Shown here piece after piece: positions 25,636 through 33,464 of a stretch of 61,987 bases of DNA (position 1 is the stretch's first letter; each line of letters starts with the position of its first letter). The DNA is taken from contig JAEYWK010000079.1 of NCBI GenBank assembly GCA_023431345.1, forward strand, positions 1 to 61,987. The letters are read 5' to 3'. Below the pieces are notes generated by a model that was given only the letters and a program-made list of their open reading frames with translations, was not told where the DNA came from and made no database searches. This stretch comes from Pseudomonadota bacterium. GTDB taxonomy: Bacteria > Myxococcota_A > Polyangia > Polyangiales > Polyangiaceae. The position numbers and the translations under genes were made by a program.

Positions 25636-26583
25636 TCACTCGAGCGACTGGAGCAGCTCCGCGACTCGCCCGCCTTCACCCAGGATCGCCGCGAGCCCGT
25701 GAGGCAAGATGGCGAGGTGTGGAGCGAGGTTGGGATCGAGCGCCCGCACCAGATCGGCGACTTCATCGTGCTCGCCCGTCGGGAGCCACAGCTCGGCGAG
25801 CGTCTGGCGGGGGGGCTTGCCGAGGTGGATGAGCGCCGAGCCGCTCTGGCCATCGTGCGACCAAAAAAACGAGGGCAAGCGTCCGCGCCACGACACCGAA
25901 CGACGCAGCAGGTCCAGCCAAAAGCACAGCCCCACGCCGCCCAGCGCGCCGAGCGGAACGCGCAGTGACAAGCTGGTGCTGGCGCCGGTTCTGAGCGGCG
26001 CGACCGCCTCCAAGAACCAGCGCAGGGTCAGCCCCGGGTCGCCGTCGAGCCCGAGCAGCGGCCACAGCTCGGCGATGGGCAAGTCTGCCGACCAGCTGCC
26101 GTACAGCGCCGCTGCCTCCTCGAAGTCGGGCAGAGCCGTTGCGTCGAGCGACGCCGCTAGCTCCTGCATTCGAGCCACGTCACCGGCCAAGCCGAAGCCC
26201 AGCGCTTCGATGCTGGTCGTCCACAGCTCTTCGAACGAGAACGGAGCAAGCTCGGGGCGAGCCAGCGCGCGCGCGTCGAGCGTCACCGGCGCGGCGAACG
26301 CCAACGGAAACTGTCGCCCCGCGCTATCGTGACTCGGGCTCAGGGCGCCCACGAGCGGCGCGCTGGGCTCGGCGAGATCGCTAAACACGAAGCCGTACAT
26401 GGCGCCCCGCGCGAAAGCTTCCGCGAATGGCGGACCGGCGCGCCCGAGCGACCACTCCATGCTGTCGAGTAGCAGGGCCTCGAAGCGCGCGAACGCGGCG
26501 GGCGTCGCGGGCGGGGCAAAGAACTCCGCGAAGCTCGGCAGCTTGCCGATGATTCCGGCGCGCTGAACGCTGGTCGAAGTCAC
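25636..26583 (-). CDS. tagF: T6SS-associated protein TagF
   Basis: This protein of about 315 residues has the TagF/ImpM signature near its start, GIIGKLPSFAEFF, and the conserved LVGALSPSHDSAGRQFPL. TagF represses T6SS firing post-translationally in P. aeruginosa by acting on Fha. The GTG start at 26583 overlaps the tssM stop by four bases (GTGA), so translation is coupled. An ATG at 26622 would add 13 unlikely residues. The C-terminal third (SWRGRLPSFFWSHDG onward) extends past the short TagF domain and may have a separate role. Confidence 0.88.
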   Translation of the reverse strand: MTSTSVQRAGIIGKLPSFAEFFAPPATPAAFARFEALLLDSMEWSLGRAGPPFAEAFARGAMYGFVFSDLAEPSAPLVGALSPSHDSAGRQFPLAFAAPVTLDARALARPELAPFSFEELWTTSIEALGFGLAGDVARMQELAASLDATALPDFEEAAALYGSWSADLPIAELWPLLGLDGDPGLTLRWFLEAVAPLRTGASTSLSLRVPLGALGGVGLCFWLDLLRRSVSWRGRLPSFFWSHDGQSGSALIHLGKPPRQTLAELWLPTGEHDEVADLVRALDPNLAPHLAILPHGLAAILGEGGRVAELLQSLE

Positions 26584-29500
26584 CGCGCGGGGGCCACGGC
26601 CGTGGTCGTGGCCGGCGGGCAACGCAAGCGCCGAAACAGGCCTCGCGCGAAGGGGTGGGTGGTCTTGGAGGGCCGCAAGTCGACCACGACAGGGGCTTCA
26701 CCAGCCCGCGAGAGGCTCCAGGTTCCCGTGAGCACGGGCGCGCCTTCGGACACCGCGCCAGCCTTCAGGCCGCCCGCCTCCAGCAGCCTGAACAGACCAA
26801 AATCTCCCATGCGCGGGATCTCGTCGGTGAAGCCCGCGCCGCGCACGCCGAGCGTCGCGCCGCGGGGGTTGCCAGTCCCCGGCCACTGCACGGCGATCCA
26901 GCGCTCCGGCTCGTTGCGGTACACGGTGGCCATGCCGTCGATGGTGAGCGAGATCTCGGCGATGTTGCTGCCGGCAGGGTGAATCTTCACGCTGAAGGGC
27001 ACGCTCGGCGTCGGCGCGCCGCCGAAGACGGCGTCGGTGATCTCCGCCGCCACCCCGAGGCACTGCAGAAAATCCGGGCGGAACGGCAGCGGGTCGGCCG
27101 AGACCTTGGGCACGAAGGCGTTGCCGCTGCGATCGAGGCGCGCCGCGAGGTTGGTGCTCACGAATTTCCAGATCAGTCCCGTGTCGGGGCGAAAGAAATC
27201 CGTGAACTCGGCCAGAGAGACCTCGGCGGGAGCGTCCGCGAACGGATAGCGCGGCGCGATCTTCTGCTCGTAGACCTCGTACACTTCCTTCTTCCAGCCT
27301 TCGCTGAGCGACGCGAAGTCCGCGTTGAGCACGCCGGCGCGGCTACCGCGGATCGGGTTCATCAAAAGCGGCTCGAGGATCATACGCGTCTGCGGATCGA
27401 GCCCGCCGAGCAGGCCCTGCACCGAGGTGGCGGTGCGACTCAAGGCGCCCTCGAACTCCTGAGCCGAGTCGGCCTTCGTCTCCGCCAGCTGGCTCAGCGC
27501 TGCGGCCAGCGTGGAGAGCTGCGCCAAGTACAAGCTCAGTTTGGAAGGCGCCGCGTCGGCCTGACCGGCGGAAGCTTCACCGAAGCCGAAGCGGAGCATC
27601 GGCTCGAACCGTTGCTCGACGGGCGAAACGAGTCGGGGTGGCGGTGGCGCCGCGCCCACCGCGCTCGCCGCGGCGTCGGGCAGCTTTTCTGCCGCCAGGG
27701 CCTTGCCCTTCTCGAGCGCTTGGTCGGCCAGCGACTGCGGCGGTGACACGTCGAGCCGCACGTTCTCGCCGATGACCTTGAACAGGCGCACGTACGGACC
27801 ATCGGAGGCCGACAGCACCTGCAGCTCGTCGAGCGCCGACCTCATCTCGGTAGGGGCGACCACGGTCAGGCCGGCGATGAACTCCGCCCAAGCCTTGGCG
27901 TAGCGCTGAAAGTAGAGCTCACGCAGCAGCTCGGCCCCGGTCTTCTTGCTGTCGACGTTCTCGCGAGGGCGCTGGCCGATCACCCATGGCTCGAGCTCCA
28001 AGCGAGAATCGGGCGAGTCGAGGAAGGCCTTCACCTTCTGCCAGCCGAGCGCCGTGTACATCCCTGGCACCTCGACGTTGCTCCGCGAGTTGAAGTACTG
28101 CGCCGCGGGGCCGAAGAACACCTTGTCGGGGCGTATCGCCGGCACGCCCGTCGCGGCTTCGACCACCCAGCCATAGCGCAGCTCTTCCAGGGGAACCGCG
28201 CTCAGCCGACCTTGAGCGCCCGAGATCGCGCTGGCGTCGCCCTCCCACACGAAGCTCGGATCCGACTTGGTGGCGTGCACGTAGTAGGTGGCGTGGGCCA
28301 GCAGCTTGCTCGCGTCCGAGCCGCCGAGCGCCTTCGCCCACACCTTGGCCAGCCGCGGCGCCGCCCAGTCCGGGTCCAGGTGCTCGGGCTTGCAGAGCAT
28401 CAAGTAGAGCTTCAAATCGTCGTAGGCGATCTGAAAGTTCACCGAATCCATGCGCACGAGGTCGCCGGTGCTGCGCACGTCTCCGAGGAGCTGAGGCTGC
28501 ACCTGACCCTTGACGAGCGAGCGCAAGCGGTCGAGGTACAGCGCCTTGACGGCCGGCAGCAGCGAGGGGGCCGAGTATGGCCCGAGGTAGCCGTGGATCT
28601 GAAACGCCGCTGCGTCACGCTCCAGCAGCTGCACGCGAGACACGAGCTGATCGAGCGCCGCGCTGGTGCTGCCCGTGTCGGCGCCAGGCGTGCGCTCGAG
28701 CGCCAAGGCGGCGGCCGTGTCGCGCGCGGTGGCTTCCACCACGTCCGAGTTCTCGGCGTAGGCGATGGCGGCGGGGACCACCAGCCCCAAGACGGCCAGC
28801 GCCGTAACCCCGGCTTGAATCATCTGCCGGTTCTGCTTGCGGCGAGCGCGGCTCGACGACGCGATGCCGAGGTGGCGATCGGGGAAGATGACTCGCTCGA
28901 ACAGCTCCGTCACGAAGAAGCTCTGGGGGGTAGTCGCGCGCGCTTGCCCGGCGCCGGACGCAGGTAGATTGAAGCCCCGCGACATGTTGCCGAGCACGTG
29001 ATCGAGCTGGCGCCCCGTCTGGGTCCCGCTCGAAAAATAGAAGCCGCGCAGCAGCGGCGTCTCCTGGTACGGGTTCGCGCGACACAGCTCGCTCGCGAAG
29101 TGCACGAGCGGGCGCCGGAGCGCGGCCATCTCGAGCGGAAACTGCAGGATGCGAGCGCGCGCCTCCGGCAATGGCTCCCCCGCGAGCCTGGTCAACATGC
29201 GCGCGTGGAGCACGCGCTCCAGCACGTCGAGCTCGTCGCCGATCGCGCTGGACGGATCCTCGAGCTCTTCGTCGAAGGCGAAGCTCGCCCCCCACGACTG
29301 CGCCCGACCCGATTTGCCGAGATCGCCCCAGAAATCCACGAAGCCGGCGACGAGGTCGACCTTGGTGACGACCACGTACAGCGGCAAAATCATCTCGAGG
29401 CGGTTCATCACCTCGTCGGCGCGCGCGCGCAGCGTCTTGGCCGTCTCCTCGACGTCGACCTCGCTCTTCGAGAGCAGGTCTTCGACGCTGATCGCCACCA

Positions 29501-30113
29501 CCACGCCGTCGAGCGGGCGGCGCTTACGGAAGCGTCGCAGCGTGTCGAGGAAGCCCAGCCACTCGTCGCGGTCGTCCTCCCCCGTCGCCAAGCGACCGGC
29601 GGTGTCGAGCAAGATCGCGTGAGGCGAGAACCACCAGTCGCAGTTGCGGGTGCCGGCGGTGCCGCGGACCTTCGACGTGCTGCTGCCGGGAGGCGCAATG
29701 AAGCCGAGCCCCGACTGAGTGAGGGCAGTGGTCTTGCCGGCGGCGGGTGGACCCACAATGACGTACCAAGGCAGGGCGTAGAGCGCGGCCTGACCGCCGC
29801 TCGCCCCCAAGCGCGTGCGCTTGAGCGTGTCGATGGCCGCCTTCATCTGCGCCTGCAAGCGCTGCACCTCGACGCGCCGATCGGGACGCGCGCTGTCGGC
29901 TTGCTGGGCCGCTTGCCGCAGCAGCTCGGCTTCGAGCGCGGAGGCGCGCATCTTGGCGCGCACCTGTCGAATCACGACCACCAAGAGGAAGGTGGTGATG
30001 CACAGGATGGTGACGACGCCCGCGATCCACAGGGGCGCGTGCAGCACGAGCACGATACCCCACGCCGCGATGGCGAGCAGTGACAGGCCCAGAGCGATCC
30101 AAAAGAGCAGCAT
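26580..30113 (-). CDS. tssM: T6SS membrane complex protein TssM (IcmF)
   Basis: This is the 1177-residue inner-membrane channel component. Two N-terminal membrane helices (about 2-24 and 28-48) are followed by the cytoplasmic NTPase-like domain with a Walker A GPPAAGKT (121-128) and LLDTAGR. A third helix lies near residue 430-455 (MIQAGVTALAVLGLVVPAA), then a large periplasmic region that contacts TssJ. Length is normal for IcmF. Its start is 9 bases after tssL and its stop overlaps tagF. It forms the trans-envelope core with TssL and TssJ. Confidence 0.96.
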   Translation of the reverse strand: MLLFWIALGLSLLAIAAWGIVLVLHAPLWIAGVVTILCITTFLLVVVIRQVRAKMRASALEAELLRQAAQQADSARPDRRVEVQRLQAQMKAAIDTLKRTRLGASGGQAALYALPWYVIVGPPAAGKTTALTQSGLGFIAPPGSSTSKVRGTAGTRNCDWWFSPHAILLDTAGRLATGEDDRDEWLGFLDTLRRFRKRRPLDGVVVAISVEDLLSKSEVDVEETAKTLRARADEVMNRLEMILPLYVVVTKVDLVAGFVDFWGDLGKSGRAQSWGASFAFDEELEDPSSAIGDELDVLERVLHARMLTRLAGEPLPEARARILQFPLEMAALRRPLVHFASELCRANPYQETPLLRGFYFSSGTQTGRQLDHVLGNMSRGFNLPASGAGQARATTPQSFFVTELFERVIFPDRHLGIASSSRARRKQNRQMIQAGVTALAVLGLVVPAAIAYAENSDVVEATARDTAAALALERTPGADTGSTSAALDQLVSRVQLLERDAAAFQIHGYLGPYSAPSLLPAVKALYLDRLRSLVKGQVQPQLLGDVRSTGDLVRMDSVNFQIAYDDLKLYLMLCKPEHLDPDWAAPRLAKVWAKALGGSDASKLLAHATYYVHATKSDPSFVWEGDASAISGAQGRLSAVPLEELRYGWVVEAATGVPAIRPDKVFFGPAAQYFNSRSNVEVPGMYTALGWQKVKAFLDSPDSRLELEPWVIGQRPRENVDSKKTGAELLRELYFQRYAKAWAEFIAGLTVVAPTEMRSALDELQVLSASDGPYVRLFKVIGENVRLDVSPPQSLADQALEKGKALAAEKLPDAAASAVGAAPPPPRLVSPVEQRFEPMLRFGFGEASAGQADAAPSKLSLYLAQLSTLAAALSQLAETKADSAQEFEGALSRTATSVQGLLGGLDPQTRMILEPLLMNPIRGSRAGVLNADFASLSEGWKKEVYEVYEQKIAPRYPFADAPAEVSLAEFTDFFRPDTGLIWKFVSTNLAARLDRSGNAFVPKVSADPLPFRPDFLQCLGVAAEITDAVFGGAPTPSVPFSVKIHPAGSNIAEISLTIDGMATVYRNEPERWIAVQWPGTGNPRGATLGVRGAGFTDEIPRMGDFGLFRLLEAGGLKAGAVSEGAPVLTGTWSLSRAGEAPVVVDLRPSKTTHPFARGLFRRLRCPPATTTAVAPAR

Positions 30114-30122
30114 GGCGGAGAG

Positions 30123-30821
30123 CTAACGGGCGGACGCGGCCGGGACAGCGGCGGTGGGGAGAGCGCTGCTTCGAGGCAGCGCGTCGAGCGTCTTCTGGAC
30201 GTCCGATCGAACCAAACGCTCGAGACCGAAGACGACGCCGAAAGCCAGCAGCAGCCCACCCGCGATGAACGCGATCAGCGGAGCGTTACTACCTTTCGAC
30301 TTCCGCGCTCGATCCGCGGGCACCGCGTGCGGCCCGAGCTTGTCGTGGCGGGGCAAGTGGCGCGAGAGCTGTGCGAGCGCCGCCTGGTTGAAGCCAGCCA
30401 GCGCGCCTTGATCGTTGGAGGCGCCGTATTGGCCTCGAAAACCGAGCGCCAAGCACAGCTGATAGGCGGCCAGCGCGTCGGTGCGGCCCTCGGCGAGCAG
30501 AGCGCGCAAGCGCGCGAAGAAGTGCTCGCCGGCCGTGTACTGGTTGAACAGCACGAGCTGCAGCGGCTGGCTCATCCACTCGTTACGCCCAGGCCAGTTC
30601 GCCTTCAGGATTTGCTCGTCGAGAAACGCGACGACGGCGTAACGCACGTCGGCCAGGTCTTGCTCGGCGATCCCGGCGGCGCGCCCCTTACCCACCATCG
30701 CGTCGAGCGCCGTTTGCAGGCGCTGACGCAGCTCCGCCGCCGACGCCAGGCTTGGCGTCTGCGGGAAGCTCACCGCCAAAACCAGAATTTCCGCGCACGC
30801 CGAGTACACCCGTTGGCTCAT
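30123..30821 (-). CDS. tssL: T6SS protein TssL (DotU/IcmH)
   Basis: This is a 232-residue inner-membrane protein of the T6SS core complex. The cytoplasmic hook domain has the family pattern VRYAVVAFLDEQIL, then EWMSQPLQLVLFNQYTAGE and LCLALGFRGQYG. One C-terminal membrane helix lies at about 176-196 (LIAFIAGGLLLAFGVVFGL). No peptidoglycan-binding OmpA-type extension is fused to it, so wall anchoring must come from another protein. It starts 3 bases after the tssK stop. Confidence 0.95.
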   Translation of the reverse strand: MSQRVYSACAEILVLAVSFPQTPSLASAAELRQRLQTALDAMVGKGRAAGIAEQDLADVRYAVVAFLDEQILKANWPGRNEWMSQPLQLVLFNQYTAGEHFFARLRALLAEGRTDALAAYQLCLALGFRGQYGASNDQGALAGFNQAALAQLSRHLPRHDKLGPHAVPADRARKSKGSNAPLIAFIAGGLLLAFGVVFGLERLVRSDVQKTLDALPRSSALPTAAVPAASAR

Positions 30822-30824
30822 CGC

Positions 30825-32168
30825 TCACCTCAAAGCCGCCGCGTCGGCCGCGTACAGCGCCAGCTCGGCGCCGGCCCAATCACCGTCGGCGGGCAAGTAC
30901 AGCGCGACCGTCGACGACTTCGCGACGTCTTCCCAGTAGCTGCCCTCGCGCGCCACGCGGAAGAAGCACAAGCCCGGCTTCAGCGGCAGCGCGCCCGAGG
31001 GAGACCATTCGACGGCCAGCCGTACGCCGGTGCGCGCGTGCTTCACCACGTCGTAGATGTGGTTCCAGCCCGCCAGCTTGAGCACGGCCGGCGCACGCTC
31101 GCGCACCAGCGCCTCCGCCATGTTCGCCTTCACCGCGACGAAGAACTCGTGACCGAGGAGCTTCGGGTCCGGGATGCGCCCGATGAACATGCCGTCGGGT
31201 CGGTGCTCGAGCGGAATCTCCACGAACGCGCGCTCCGTGGCGCCCGAGAGCAGGCGCAGCACGATCGCGAACAGCGACTCGAACGTGGCGCCGAGCTCCA
31301 AGTAGTTGAACTTGGGCAGATCGCTCAGCTCCTGCTCGGTGGAGAAGCAGCTGAGCACTCCCGCCAGCTTGACGAGGCACAGGTACGCCTCTTCGGGATG
31401 GACGCGCGGGGTATCGAGCAGGTGGCTGAGCTCGGGGATGGCGCTGCTCAGCGCCTGCAGCTGCATGAACTTGCGCACCTCACTGGCGTGAAAGTCGGCG
31501 CCGGCGCTGTGCCGGCCGCGACGTTCGGCGTGTAGCTGGCCCTGACGCGCGACCAAGTTCGTCAGCACTCGGCGCACGCCCGCCTCCAAGAACGTCGCGG
31601 CGCCGAGCCGCAGCACGGGCGGAACGCGCGTGTCGAGCACGGCCAGGGCGCCGTTCTCCTGGCGGATGAGCTCAGCGATGAGCACGGTCACGAAGCCATC
31701 GCGGCGCTCGTGACCGAACAAGATGCGCACGTTCGGCCGCGCCCACTCCACCTCTTGCAGCGCAGCGCCGCTGTTCGCGTCCGCCACTTGCGCCACGTCG
31801 CGCGTGAAGCGGCGCATGGCCTGGCCGTCGAGCGACACTTGAGCGCCGTCGCCGCTCGCCGCAAGTCCGATGTAAACCTCGATGCGCTGCGCGTCGCTCG
31901 GCAGATCACGCGGCTCGGGGGCAGGCACTTGCGTGCCCTCCCCGCAGTCGACGCTGGTGCCGTCCGGCCAGATCGCGCGCAGGCGTTGCACCCGCAGCTG
32001 ACCCGCCGCGAAGCCACGCTCGTCGAGCTTGAGCTCGCTGACGCCCCAGTCGTAGTGGCTGATCGCACGGACGCGCTCCGTGACGAGCCCTTCGACGTAG
32101 AGGTCTTGCTGTTGAAAGTGGTGCTGACTGACCAGCAGCCCCTCGGTCCAAATCGGCTTGCGCGCCAT
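30825..32168 (-). CDS. tssK: T6SS baseplate protein TssK
   Basis: This 447-residue protein links the T6SS baseplate to the membrane complex. The start at 32168 gives MARKPIWTEGLLVSQHHFQQQD, the canonical TssK N-terminus; the open frame extends upstream to 32258 inside tssJ and is not used. Shoulder and neck regions follow with ILFGHERRDGF and a C-terminal domain with WNHIYDVVKHARTGVRL. It starts two bases after the tssJ stop codon, consistent with an operon. Confidence 0.95.
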   Translation of the reverse strand: MARKPIWTEGLLVSQHHFQQQDLYVEGLVTERVRAISHYDWGVSELKLDERGFAAGQLRVQRLRAIWPDGTSVDCGEGTQVPAPEPRDLPSDAQRIEVYIGLAASGDGAQVSLDGQAMRRFTRDVAQVADANSGAALQEVEWARPNVRILFGHERRDGFVTVLIAELIRQENGALAVLDTRVPPVLRLGAATFLEAGVRRVLTNLVARQGQLHAERRGRHSAGADFHASEVRKFMQLQALSSAIPELSHLLDTPRVHPEEAYLCLVKLAGVLSCFSTEQELSDLPKFNYLELGATFESLFAIVLRLLSGATERAFVEIPLEHRPDGMFIGRIPDPKLLGHEFFVAVKANMAEALVRERAPAVLKLAGWNHIYDVVKHARTGVRLAVEWSPSGALPLKPGLCFFRVAREGSYWEDVAKSSTVALYLPADGDWAGAELALYAADAAALR

Positions 32169-32170
32169 GG

Positions 32171-32734
32171 CTATCGAGGCCCGCCTTCGTCGGGAGCAAG
32201 CTCCTCTTCTTCCGCCGTTCGTCCCGCGCCGTCCTGAATCTGCATGCGATCCAACCATACCGGGATCGGCGAGCGCTTCGCGTCGCAGGGTGACGTGGGC
32301 TTCGGCGGGGTGATCTCATAGGCAAGGAACCAATCCTTACCTTGCGGCTCGCGAAACAGCGCCACGAGCGCCAGGTACGCCGCGTCGGGCTTGGGCGTGA
32401 CGCTCAGCGTCTTCTCCTCACCCGGAAAGACGGTTTGCTGGTCGGACGACACGACGTCCCCTTCGAGCACCTTGGCGTCATTTTGCCAGACGTCCTCGAA
32501 CGAGGCGGTGCGCAGCTTCACGTCGCTCTTGAGCTGGTAAATCCGGAGTTGTAACGGGCGGCCATCGCCCGCGCTGAGGGCGTTCAGCCGGCTCGTCGCC
32601 GTCACCTTGAGATCGAGCGGAAGGACGGGGCACGGCTTGGCTGGAGCCGCGGCCGGTTGCGCCGGCGCCCCCCCACCGCAGCCGGAAGCGACCATACCCA
32701 GCCCGAGCCCGACGAAATGTTGCCACCGCTTCAT
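32171..32734 (-). CDS. tssJ: T6SS outer-membrane lipoprotein TssJ
   Basis: This 187-residue lipoprotein has a signal peptide ending at a lipobox-like ASGC. The TssJ transthyretin-like domain follows: LDLKVTATSRLNALSAGDGRPLQ opening, a RIYQLK strand, SFEDVWQND, and the later VALFREPQGKDWF. TssJ binds the periplasmic end of TssM and caps the membrane complex at the outer membrane. It opens the leftward operon; the 192-base gap to hcp must hold divergent promoters. The C-terminus has an acidic tail (EEEELAPDEGG) not needed by the fold. Confidence 0.92.
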   Translation of the reverse strand: MKRWQHFVGLGLGMVASGCGGGAPAQPAAAPAKPCPVLPLDLKVTATSRLNALSAGDGRPLQLRIYQLKSDVKLRTASFEDVWQNDAKVLEGDVVSSDQQTVFPGEEKTLSVTPKPDAAYLALVALFREPQGKDWFLAYEITPPKPTSPCDAKRSPIPVWLDRMQIQDGAGRTAEEEELAPDEGGPR

Positions 32735-32926
32735 GCTCGCCGCCCCCTTATACACGACGCCTCCGGGGGCTCGCACGAAGGGAAGTGCCCGTGGGCTTGA
32801 CCCAGTGGAGAGGCGCGTGTAGTCGAAAGGTGGAGATGAGTGGGATCTGGGCCTCGGGGGGTTTCCCTGACGATGCGCATCGCGCGTCGGGCCACACTCT
32901 TTGCGTCCGCTGAAGGAGAAATCGTC

Positions 32927-33415
32927 ATGGCCGTAGATATGTTTCTGAAGATCGAGTCGCTCGAAGGTGAGTCGCAAGACAAGACCCACAAGGGAGAAAT
33001 TCAGATCCTGGGTTTCAACTGGGTCGTATCGCAGACGGGCACGAGCGGGGTCGGCTCGGGCTCGGGTACCGGCAAGTCCGAGTTCCAGGATCTCGAGGTC
33101 CGTAAGTCGGTCGATCGTTCCTCGCCCGTGCTGATGAAGCTGTGCGCGAGCGGCGCGCACATGACCGCGGCCACCTTGACCGTGCGCAAGGCCGGCGGTG
33201 ACGCCCTCGAATACCTGGTCATCCGGCTGGAAGACCTCATGGTCACCTCTTATCAGATCAGCGGCGAGCCCGCGGATGACGTGGTGAAGGAGGTCATCCG
33301 CATCAACTACACTCGCGCGGCCATCCACTACACGCCGCAAGAGTCGAGCGGTATCGGCGGCGCCAAGATCAGCGGCGGCTGGAACCTCAAAGAGAACGCC
33401 GCGTTCGACGGCTGA
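32927..33415 (+). CDS. hcp: T6SS tube protein Hcp (TssD)
   Basis: This 162-residue protein forms the hexameric rings of the inner tube that is propelled by sheath contraction. The N-terminus MAVDMFLKIESLEGESQDK and the KGEIQILGFNWVV segment are typical, as are the later strand VTSYQISG and the NYTRAAIHYTPQ motif. AAGGAG just upstream of the ATG at 32927 fixes the start. It is a single-gene unit between divergent and convergent neighbours, with a terminator after it. High expression independent of the other tss genes is the usual pattern for hcp. Confidence 0.96.
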   Translation: MAVDMFLKIESLEGESQDKTHKGEIQILGFNWVVSQTGTSGVGSGSGTGKSEFQDLEVRKSVDRSSPVLMKLCASGAHMTAATLTVRKAGGDALEYLVIRLEDLMVTSYQISGEPADDVVKEVIRINYTRAAIHYTPQESSGIGGAKISGGWNLKENAAFDG

Positions 33416-33430
33416 GCCTCGACCCAACGT

Positions 33431-33459
33431 TCGGCGGTGCCCGTGGGGGGCGCCGCCGA
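33431..33459. terminator. hairpin between convergent hcp and lytic transglycosylase genes
   Basis: A 12-bp stem (33431-33442 with 33448-33459, one wobble pair) with a 5-base loop lies between the two stop codons. The following T-tract is weak (CCCTTC), so it may act as a bidirectional barrier rather than a classical terminator. Confidence 0.6.
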
Positions 33460-33464
33460 GCCCT

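Noticed and set aside
32860..32926. Sigma-54 -24/-12 promoter in front of hcp (GGCCACACTCTTTGC)
   Set aside because: The GG and GC dinucleotides are 11 bases apart rather than the required 10.
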